Shown piece by piece: positions 1-11,554 of a stretch of 64,000 nucleotides of DNA (positions are counted from its first letter, which is position 1; the number at the start of each line of letters is the position of its first letter). The translations under genes and the position numbers were made by a program. Under the pieces are notes generated by a model. The model did not search any database. It saw only the letters and a program-made list of their open reading frames with translations, and was not told the DNA's origin. The stretch comes from Candidatus Steffania adelgidicola (lineage in GTDB: Bacteria; Pseudomonadota; Gammaproteobacteria; Enterobacterales; Enterobacteriaceae). The DNA lies in assembly GCF_020541225.1 (NCBI RefSeq), contig NZ_CP045889.1:124001-188000 (forward strand), read 5' to 3'.

Positions 1-91
1 AAAACTGTTTTAATCGATCCCGAGGGTAAGAATAAATTTTGTAACATTTGCCAAGCCCAGTAACTTGAATTGCAATTTCTTTAGAGGACAT
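1..91 (-). CDS. O-antigen/polysaccharide ABC exporter ATPase (Wzt-like), 5' fragment
   Basis: Only the first 30 codons lie in the window; the gene continues beyond position 1. Read on the minus strand from ATG at 91, it begins MSSKEIAIQVTGLGKCYKIY and continues SYPRDRLKQF. This is the typical N-terminus of Wzt/KpsT/TagH-type ATPases that power export of lipid-linked O-antigen or teichoic acid: a short lead-in, the first strand (IQVTGLGKCYKIY) and a PRDRLKQF segment. A good ribosome-binding site, AAAGGAG, sits 8 bases before the ATG (revcomp of about 99-105). The Walker motifs would lie outside the window. The Wzm permease normally found next to it is not recognisable in 92-1874. Together with wecA, rffG/rffH and a glycosyltransferase in this window it hints at a retained ABC-exported O-polysaccharide. 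The family call is fairly safe; the exact substrate is unknown. Confidence 0.7.
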   Translation of the reverse strand, partial: MSSKEIAIQVTGLGKCYKIYSYPRDRLKQF

Positions 92-480
92 TAGTAAACT
101 CCTTTCGTCTTTTAAAGATATCCAAGTAAAAACATGCTTTATCTATCTAGAAGATAGTGTTGATATCATAAAATACAGTTTTAATTCTCTATACCAATAG
201 AGGTCATTTTAATATAGTTCTAAATATATCGATGTTGTGTGATCCGAAGATTTGTTCTCTGAATAGATATGAATAAATGTTAAATATATTTTTACATGAT
301 CATTATATTAAATGGAGTATACCATTTGTTTTTTAATCGTGGTTAGTACCTGATTAATTAGATATTCTAGTTTGATTATTTAAACAGTTTTAATGTGTGA
401 TGTAGTTGAGGGTAAAACATTACCATGATTTATCTTTATTTCTGGGAAATATGTCTCTGTATCTATTTGGTTAAGTTTAA

Positions 481-500
481 TGCTCTCTCTAGAGAGAGCA
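481..500. repeat. Perfect 20-bp palindrome
   Basis: The sequence TGCTCTCTCTAGAGAGAGCA is its own reverse complement. It lies in otherwise featureless AT-rich DNA, with no gene boundary or T-run next to it, so it is not an obvious terminator. Possible explanations are a protein-binding site or chance in low-complexity DNA. Confidence 0.6.
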
Positions 501-1655
501 TGTATTAATGGTAAAATCTGATAGTGCAAGCATGAAATTTCAGTTCTCTCATCACTTATTATAGGATACCATCCTACTCTGTAGGAGTCTTGAATGACTC
601 TCGGAAAACACAATACTTTTTCTCCGGTTTAAACAAGGTGTGTGATCTTGTATATGTTTCTATATAGCGCCTGATCTTGAACAGATATAGAGCGTTATTG
701 ATGTAGATATAAAATCGAGGATTTTTATGAAATAAAAAAAGCATATAAAAGCTTAGCAGTATTCACTATTGAATATGCAACTAGTTTTATTGTTTTTATG
801 TAGAGATAACGGGTTTTTTAAAAAAATCGACATGTAACATGACTCATGCCAATTTGTTACTGGCGAAACGTTTTAAATGCGATGGATAGTAATTGATCTC
901 TATCAATATTAAAGACGATGATCTATGTACTATGTTTTTTTGATGCGATGTGTTTGAAACATCGCTCGATTTTTATTCTTAATAGTTTAGACACAGGTAA
1001 TAGTTAAGAATAAAAAAACTATTGTCTCACCTAAGAAAGCATGTAAAAAAGTCATATTTACATTCGACTAATCTTGTATATATATCGATATAAAAACGTA
1101 TTAATTAACTATCGATTTCTTTATAATAGAATATTACACAATCGCTTAGGCACATATTAGAAACTCCTATTTTTAAGTTATTTTTCCTCTTTCTAAGAAA
1201 GAGGTTGAGAGAATACTGTAGCGATATTTGTGTATGGTACCATAACTAGGCGTCTACTTACATTAGTAGACAGTAAGATAATGCCATTGAATTTCATGAA
1301 GGATTGTTAAAAAATTAAAACTTATTTTTTTGAAAAAAACCATATTCCCCCCTGGGAAGGGATATCTAGTGTAAGAAATGAAAGTATTTCAGATATAGTG
1401 TTTAACCCTATAATTTTTTATTAGAATAAGGTAATAAATACTGAGATTTTTTATGAAATGAATGACTTAAATCTTTACTTGTCTTACCTGTGCAGACAGG
1501 TGTAATTATCATTGCCCCTAATCCCATGGTAGGGGGGTGAGATTGTATATAGAGTAAAATACTCGCTACTTTCTACGTAAGATAGAAGTATAAAAAGGCA
1601 CAAGTAAAAGCACAATAAAGCAATATATATAAAAACAACTCCATTGCAGTTTGTT

Positions 1656-1664
1656 TGGTATAAT
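1656..1664 (+). promoter_or_regulatory. Candidate extended -10 promoter upstream of mnmA
   Basis: TGGTATAAT matches a sigma-70 extended -10 element (TGnTATAAT). It is about 210 bases before the mnmA start on the same strand. No convincing -35 box lies 17 bases upstream. A matching extended -10 element occurs upstream of trxA. Confidence 0.3.
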
Positions 1665-1874
1665 TTGCATATATTTATTCACGCTCTGCGTTATGGTTGA
1701 TAAACTTTCTCTAGACGTGCTTCCTGAGCAGGCTCAGTTCCTGGTCTTAGCCTAGTAGTGTGGAATACATGTGTTTTTTGCTCCTGTAAGGATTGGTTTT
1801 TAATTGTAATATAACATGTTTTTTGATTTAAGGTGCTTATCCCCCGAGTTAAATATTTTATTCGTGAGGAACCT

Positions 1875-2984
1875 ATGTCAGGTAATAGTCAAAAGAAAGT
1901 AATTATAGGGATGTCCGGCGGTGTCGACTCTTCTGTATCGGCTTGGCTCCTGCAGCAGCAGGGGTATCAAGTAGAAGGGGTTTTTATGAAAAATTGGGAA
2001 GAAGAAGATAACGAGAAATATTGCATGGCGGCAATTGATCTTATCGATGCTCAGTCGGTCTGCCATACTCTCGGAATCAAGTTGCATACTATTAATTTTT
2101 CTGCTGAATATTGGGATAACGTTTTTATATATTTTCTCGCTGAATATCAGGCAGGTCGTACGCCTAATCCTGATATTCAGTGTAATAAAGAAATCAAATT
2201 TAAAGCGTTTTTAGAGTTTGCAGCTGAAGAACTGGGAGCTGATTTCTTTGCTACCGGTCACTATGTTCGCTGTACTAATATGGGGGGTAAAAGCCGCTTA
2301 CTGCGTGGTCTGGACCATAACAAGGATCAAAGCTATTTTCTATATACACTAGGCCAAGCACAGCTTTCGAATTGGATATTTCCGATTGGAGAACTAGTTA
2401 AAGCAGAAGTAAGGCGCATTGCTGCTACACTGGGTCTATCGACTGCTGCTAAAAAAGATTCCACGGGTATCTGTTTTATTGGTGAGCGGAAATTTCGTGA
2501 TTTTCTCAGGCGCTATCTACCTATGCAGGTAGGTGATATCGTATCAGTTGAGGGTCGGAAGATGGGGCGACATGAGGGGTTAATGTACTATACCTTAGGG
2601 CAGAGAAAAGGACTAAGGATCGGCGGTACTCGCGATGGTACTAAAGAGCCTTGGTATGTAGTGGATAAAGATGTTAATAAAAACTGTTTAGTGGTCGCCC
2701 AAGGCCAGCAGCATCCACTGTTAATGTCGAGCGGTCTTATAGTTAATCAAGTGCACTGGGTGGATCGTGAAATGATAACAAAAACCATGAGATGTACGGT
2801 AAAAATACGTTATCGGCAGCCTGATATGCCTTGCTTAGTAACGCCGCAGTCTAATGGATATTTACAGGTAAAATTTGACCACCCTTTGACCGCTGTGACA
2901 CCTGGACAATCGGCAGTATTTTATTTGGAAGAACGTTGCCTAGGCGGGGGAATTATTACAATGCGTCATCCATTAACTCACTGA
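1875..2984 (+). CDS. mnmA: tRNA-specific 2-thiouridylase MnmA
   Basis: MnmA makes the 2-thio group of 5-substituted 2-thiouridine at the wobble position of tRNA-Lys, -Glu and -Gln, using ATP and sulfur relayed from IscS through the Tus proteins. The protein has 369 residues, close to the enterobacterial length. It has the PP-loop ATP pyrophosphatase motif GMSGGVDSS (residues 12-20), Cys103 in [10 protein letters not shown] and Cys200 in [10 protein letters not shown], the pair of catalytic cysteines of the family. I chose the ATG at 1875 because family homology starts there and TGAGGA lies just upstream; an in-frame GTG at 1833 would add 14 non-conserved residues. The neighbours usual in enterobacteria (nudJ, hflD, purB) are missing, so the gene stands alone. 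It appears intact. Confidence 0.97.
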   Translation: MSGNSQKKVIIGMSGGVDSSVSAWLLQQQGYQVEGVFMKNWEEEDNEKYCMAAIDLIDAQSVCHTLGIKLHTINFSAEYWDNVFIYFLAEYQAGRTPNPDIQCNKEIKFKAFLEFAAEELGADFFATGHYVRCTNMGGKSRLLRGLDHNKDQSYFLYTLGQAQLSNWIFPIGELVKAEVRRIAATLGLSTAAKKDSTGICFIGERKFRDFLRRYLPMQVGDIVSVEGRKMGRHEGLMYYTLGQRKGLRIGGTRDGTKEPWYVVDKDVNKNCLVVAQGQQHPLLMSSGLIVNQVHWVDREMITKTMRCTVKIRYRQPDMPCLVTPQSNGYLQVKFDHPLTAVTPGQSAVFYLEERCLGGGIITMRHPLTH

Positions 2985-4049
2985 ACAACCATAGCTTGAG
3001 AGAAATACATTCGCGTTATCACCCCCGCCTGCACTTGGTACTCCTGAATAAAGAAACCTCTATGATGAAGATGCTTTATTGAGATATTGTAAATCATTGA
3101 TTAGTAAAATCAATCAAATTTTTTTAGGCATTCATTAGATCTCTGACTGAATTATATTAATGCAGTATTTTTTTATGAAGCATGGTTTTTATCGCTCTGA
3201 GTGATTAGTTGTAGATGTTTTTTTTCTGGAATCCTTTTGTATCTTAATTAGACGGAGATCGATTTTATGCAGGCGTGGTATTGGAAATTTATCTACATTA
3301 ATCATAAAACAAGAATTTTTTAGAACAAATAGAACATATATTCTAACTGATACAGTTAAACATTTTGAAGGAATCTCATGCCCAGCTGATAAGTAGAATG
3401 AAAAAGACTGGCTTTGCTTCCTATCTTCGGTTCTTTCTTATAAAAGGGCTGAATCATACCTTTCGTGTTTATAATGTAAAACTCGTTTAACTTTATATTT
3501 TATATGAAACTTTTACAAAATTTTAAGATTGATATTTACCATGGTAATATGTTTTTATGCCGTAACAGATAGAGCTATTAATCTTTTTTTGTAAAATATT
3601 ATAAAAATAGTTATGCAACAAAGATTGCGAAGAATGTATTATATTTTAGTGGTGCACTTTATTTTATAAAACTATGTCAAATTTATAAAAACAGTCTTAA
3701 GAAAATTGATTAAGTTTAAAAAAGATTTTTTATTAATAATATCGAAATAACTGAGTATTGAGAATGTAAATTCTATGGCTATGGTTACTTCTGTTTTCTT
3801 CCAAATCAAGTAATGCCGTAAAATATAGTGGAGTTTAGCAATGTATATGCGACAGATCGATAAGGGAAAAATAATTCTTGTATAGAATTAATCAGGATGT
3901 TCTGAAAAAATAAAGTATTGTTATCCTGGTTTCTTTTTAAGAAAAAAATAGTTAAAATTCTGAGAGTGCATCAATAAAATAAATGACTTGCCTAAAATAT
4001 ATTTTTACATATCTAAAAGTAAGGTATGTACAATCTAATGTTTTACCTG
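2985..4049. other. AT-rich desert between mnmA and dsbA
   Basis: About 1.07 kb with no recognisable gene. The usual downstream neighbours of mnmA (hflD, purB) are not detectable even as fragments. I see no clear terminator for either flanking gene, both of which end in this segment. Confidence 0.6.
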
Positions 4050-4676
4050 CTATTGTTGACTGAGCAGAAATTTTACTAGATTACTAAATTGTTTGACATA
4101 ATCGTCATCTACCCACAATAGATCCAGTCCGTCATTTTTAACCATATATTTACCGTTAACAAGCATGGCAGGCACGCTGCGAAGGTGAAGGTTATCGGCC
4201 GCTTTTTCCTGTTTTATGACTAGTAATTTTACCATAAAGCTATTCCAGGCAGAATCATATTCTTTTATACGGACACCGGCTTTTATAAAGATTGCGCGAA
4301 TATCATCTGATGTTTGGATAATATGTTGTTTTTGTAGGTTATCAAACAGCAAGGGACCGACTTTATCTTCGATGCCAAGAATCATGGCTACTGCCCATGC
4401 CTGAGTGAGCTGTTTACCAAGTGGCCCTAGAAAGCTGACATGATATTTTGTTATTGTAGTATTAATCGGGAGCACTTTTTTTACTGCGTTGAAAATATGA
4501 TAAACCTCATCGAATTCATAACAGTGTTTGCAATAAAACGAGAAAAACTCCACTACCTGGGGTTCTCGAGTTATCGAATTTTCAAGCTTGATGTATTGGT
4601 GACCTTCAGTAAATTCAGCACCTAAAGCAGTAAATGTAAATATGATACCAATCAAAGAAATCCATATTTTTTTCAT
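4050..4676 (-). CDS. dsbA: Periplasmic thiol:disulfide oxidoreductase DsbA (CKHC active site)
   Basis: DsbA introduces disulfide bonds into secreted proteins in the periplasm and is re-oxidised by DsbB. The protein has 208 residues, as in E. coli. The signal peptide is MKKIWISLIGIIFTFTALGA with likely cleavage before Glu21. The thioredoxin-fold catalytic helix follows (FFSFYCKHCYEF), and the cis-proline loop SVPAM is intact. The active site is Cys49-Lys-His-Cys52, whereas the E. coli enzyme has CPHC. The residues between the cysteines tune redox potential in this family, so the Pro-to-Lys change may matter. I chose ATG 4676 because homology begins at MKKIW; nine upstream codons are open but not conserved. 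No dsbB is visible in this window. Confidence 0.95.
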   Translation of the reverse strand: MKKIWISLIGIIFTFTALGAEFTEGHQYIKLENSITREPQVVEFFSFYCKHCYEFDEVYHIFNAVKKVLPINTTITKYHVSFLGPLGKQLTQAWAVAMILGIEDKVGPLLFDNLQKQHIIQTSDDIRAIFIKAGVRIKEYDSAWNSFMVKLLVIKQEKAADNLHLRSVPAMLVNGKYMVKNDGLDLLWVDDDYVKQFSNLVKFLLSQQ

Positions 4677-8394
<3,718 letters not shown>

Positions 8395-9861
8395 TTAACG
8401 CATTAAATTTAGATCTAATCTGGGGATTATACATAGGTTAGTATGCTACTTTGTTTTAAATGGAGTAATATTAGTAGATGATTGCAGTGTTAGCTTATGT
8501 GTTTATGCGTTTAATTAGATTAAATAAGAGAATCATTGTAGATAAAAAAGTTTGTATTGGAGTAGAACTATTTCTTTTTAATTATGAAAAAATTTTAATC
8601 GAAATAGCTTGTTTTCTAACTTGGTAAGGTTGTTTTCACTCTCACGTTAAAATTATATTTTTGATCTTATATCAGTTCCCGTAATTGCTGTTAGCAAGAT
8701 TGTAATTATAGAAAATTTAATCTTATTATTTTTTTTTGAAGTATGTACTGTTTATGGATTATTCTAAACTTATAGAAAATACTGAACATTATATAAGTTT
8801 ATATATAGGTTGTTTAGTGTTTTATAAAATAGAAACTCTTTCTAGTCTAAATGGTACTATAAAAATATAGTGGTTTAACTATATAAATTCTTTTATAAAT
8901 TTAATTTCTTATCGAAAATTAATCAATGGAGTATTTGACGTAATATACTAAAGAATAAATAATAGTTTGCGATATAGCGTCTTTTCAGGGTTGTGAGAAA
9001 ATCTATAAAGTATCGGAAAAAATAAAAATAAAAGAATTTCTCTATATTAAATACTATTTTTATAAAAATTGGGCAAAGAGATCCGAAGTATACAATATTT
9101 TTTCATGGGGTCAATCAGTTAAAATTTGTAATTTAGTATTTAGTGGTTTTGTGATGATGAATGTCTCACATAACTGTTAAATTTCGTTCTGGTTCTGTTA
9201 GAACCACTGCATAGAAATTATAGACTAGTTTAATCATTTATTTGTGTATAATAGTTGTATTGAGTTTATTCTATCAAGTGATGCCTGGTCTAATTATTAT
9301 CTATACCTGGAGTTAACAGTGGCGTTTTAGCAACATGCTCTACGTCTTCTCTTTTCTTTTGTTACGAAAATATATTAATAGTATTTCCTTCGATTGCCTT
9401 TAGGAGTGTGCTGTTCTCTACTATCAGGTTTAATGTGCTTATATACTAGTATTTTGTTGGATCATTTTAAATGACTCAAATTTTTTCTTTCGATCGATAT
9501 GGCATCGTTTGTATACTGTATAAAAGTTAGTGCAGTCTTATTAGACTTCGAGTAATTAATATTAAACATTTTTAATGTGCCAACGCTGTAAATTTTTAAA
9601 ATTCAGTAATATCGGTGTTGGCGATAAGACAAGTAAAAAAATAAAAAGTTAAACTGTTTAAGTGTTCTTGTACGTTGCATCGGATAAGAGGAGGAATACG
9701 CATTATGATAATGTGTACATTACACCAATTAAATAATTAAGTGGTGTAATGCTTTTTTTGCATTGGGTGTCTATTTTAAAATGTTAAAAATAATAGATAC
9801 GTTTATAGTATGCTTTCCTGCGTTTAGGAAAGGCTTTATAAGCCAGTAAACTTATAGTAAT

Positions 9862-9987
9862 ATTGAACCTATTTGAACTATTTGAACTATTTGAACTATT
9901 TGAACTATTTGAACTATTTGAACTATTTGAACTATTTGAACTATTTGAACTATTTGAACTATTTGAACTATTTGAACTATTTGAACC
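9862..9987. repeat. 9-bp tandem repeat, 13 perfect or near-perfect units
   Basis: The unit ATTTGAACT is repeated head to tail from 9871 to 9987 (13 units; the last ends in C), preceded by a variant unit at 9862-9870. The array is bounded on both sides by TTGAACCTATT. The period is a multiple of three, so the minus strand reads Ser-Asn-Ser repeats, but no gene is supported. It probably grew by replication slippage in unconstrained DNA. Copy number may vary within a population, and short-read assemblies may have collapsed it. Confidence 0.9.
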
Positions 9988-10422
9988 TATTGATGTGTAA
10001 AAATTACAAGTTCGAGAATCTATTGCACATGAAGCATGGTGCTTGATATAGTTGGTTAACAATAATGTCTCGAATATATTAGTGAGATCTTGAACAGATA
10101 TTTATACTGTTTAGATTCTAAGTGTTTCACTATATTTTATGCGATCATTTCTCTTATATTTTAATTTACCAAATAAGGCTTAAAGAGAATATTTTCAAAA
10201 CGAAATTATGCTTTTTTATAATAAACATGTTAAATTATCCTGCTTTTTTACAGGGATAAAACTATGTCCCGGCGTGTGGAGATAAAAGTATTCTATTGAA
10301 AGATTTAAGATACAACTTTTACACATTGACAAAAAATAAATTAATTATTTTTTTTCTTATGGTTTGTTTTAAAATTAAATATATCAGGTTAAAGCAAATC
10401 ATTTTCTATGGTTAGGCTTGTT

Positions 10423-10461
10423 TGTATAGATATAGCTGGTAAAACAAGCTATATCTATACA
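10423..10461. repeat. Perfect 15-bp inverted repeat (hairpin, 9-nt loop)
   Basis: Left arm TGTATAGATATAGCT (10423-10437), loop GGTAAAACA, right arm AGCTATATCTATACA (10447-10461). The arms pair without mismatch. Neither strand has a T-run directly after the stem and no gene ends nearby, so a terminator role is doubtful. This is the longest short-loop hairpin I noticed in the non-coding DNA. Confidence 0.75.
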
Positions 10462-10903
10462 TTTCGGCTTGCTACAGTATACAGGATGGAGTGTTTAGCC
10501 TATTGTATATTGAAATTATTTGGTATCGTTTGTTTTAAAACACCGTAAATAGGTAAAGAAATGTTATTTCTAATTAGATCATAACTAAAATTTATCGATA
10601 ATAATACTAGATTGTATTTTGTGTATAGAATTGCATTCTGCGTGTCTACATTGAAGTTATTTCGTTTTTTTCTTTTTATATATGATTAATTCAGTGTAAT
10701 TTTAATTAATCTGGAGGAAAGTGTATACTTTCCATCATGGTTGAATCCTTTGCTGATACTCGTATTGTCAGATTTAGTGATAAATTAATATAATGTTTCA
10801 ATATTTACATATATTGAGGTTTTTTATATATATGAAGTGTCACTTTGATGCATTGAAATAATAAAATATTTAAATTTTAAATCAGTGATAATTAACTATA
10901 AGT

Positions 10904-10949
10904 ATAGAATATAGAATATAGAATATAGAATATAGAATATAGAATATAG
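10904..10949. repeat. 7-bp tandem repeat (ATAGAAT, about 6.6 copies)
   Basis: Six perfect ATAGAAT units (10904-10945) plus a partial ATAG, ending at a TAGATCTA palindrome. It sits in non-coding DNA. It is one of three short tandem arrays with different periods (7, 8 and 9 bp) in the window, which suggests slippage rather than a dispersed repeat family. Confidence 0.9.
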
Positions 10950-11451
10950 ATCTATAAGGGAATCTAAGATTTCGTCAAGCACATATCATTGAAAAGCAAC
11001 ACGTGATTCTAGCGTTGAATCAACTAAACTAACTCACCACTCCTAATTTTTTTGTATTGATACTGAAAATAAATGCAATATTTGTTTCTAGAAAAAAATA
11101 TTAATAAATAAAATGGCTAGGATTATTTATAATGAAGTCATTATAAAATGAAATCATATGAGTTAATGTACAAATTGATTACATTTTATTTCTTCTGTCT
11201 TTATGAAGAAAATTAGAAGAATGACATATTATTAGTAGTCATGTTCTTAGTGTATTTTCTGTCCTTATGGATTCTTTTTATATAGGTATTTGACCTTCGT
11301 AAGAATGATCGTTAGTTTGTAAGGTTGTCGTGAGAACTCTTGAGAAGATAAGTACTGATCATATTTATGTATTTATTAAACACGGCTTCTGAATACTAGT
11401 TGTTTATTAGTCTCAGGTTACCACGAGAGATATTTAGTAAGAGCTAAAAAG

Positions 11452-11554
11452 CAGAGCGCGGCAATGGGTGCATCCTGCTATAGGCTGCCGTTCCATACTG
11501 ATTTTCTTCCTCTCACCAGGGTGAGACAGTTAGAAGTCTAGAGACGTTTATCGT
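11452..11554 (+). promoter_or_regulatory. Probable remnant of the gltB 5' leader
   Basis: This stretch is clearly richer in G+C than the desert before it and leads directly into the gltB pseudogene. It contains the perfect hairpin CTCACC-AG-GGTGAG at 11512-11525. The composition contrast suggests it was under constraint until recently, as expected for a transcribed leader. I cannot identify a specific regulatory site. Confidence 0.35.

Larger units (their letters stand above)
92..1874. other. AT-rich non-coding desert upstream of mnmA
   Basis: No open frame here shows recognisable homology. The segment contains several perfect inverted repeats: the palindrome at 481-500, CCTCTTTCT/AGAAAGAGG at 1186-1204, TATGGTACCATA at 1233-1244, GTCTACT/AGTAGAC at 1252-1271 and CCCCTA/TAGGGG at 1515-1535. 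A less AT-rich block at about 1680-1790 follows a promoter-like site and may be a 5' untranslated region or an unrecognised gene remnant. NudJ, the usual enterobacterial gene before mnmA, is not recognisable. Confidence 0.6.
8395..11554. other. 3.2-kb AT-rich desert with tandem repeats, upstream of broken gltB
   Basis: No recognisable coding sequence. It holds a 9-bp tandem array (9862-9987), a long perfect hairpin (10423-10461), a 7-bp tandem array (10904-10949) and, at its right end, a less AT-rich block that is probably the old gltB leader. A serine/asparagine-rich open frame across the 9-bp array is an artefact of the repeat. Confidence 0.6.

Noticed and set aside
380-613. 77-codon minus-strand frame near the Wzt-like gene, considered as a wzm remnant
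   Set aside because: No membrane-segment pattern of an ABC-2 permease and no recognisable homology.
9862-9987. Possible CRISPR-like array
   Set aside because: Units are contiguous 9-mers without spacers, and no cas gene is present.
10003-10020. AGTTCGAGAATCT resembling a tRNA T-loop
   Set aside because: The flanking bases do not form a T-stem, and no acceptor or anticodon stems fit.
9784-10062. A 92-codon minus-strand open frame rich in Ser-Asn-Ser repeats
   Set aside because: It is produced by the 9-bp tandem array reading through in frame; flanks have no homology and no good ribosome site.
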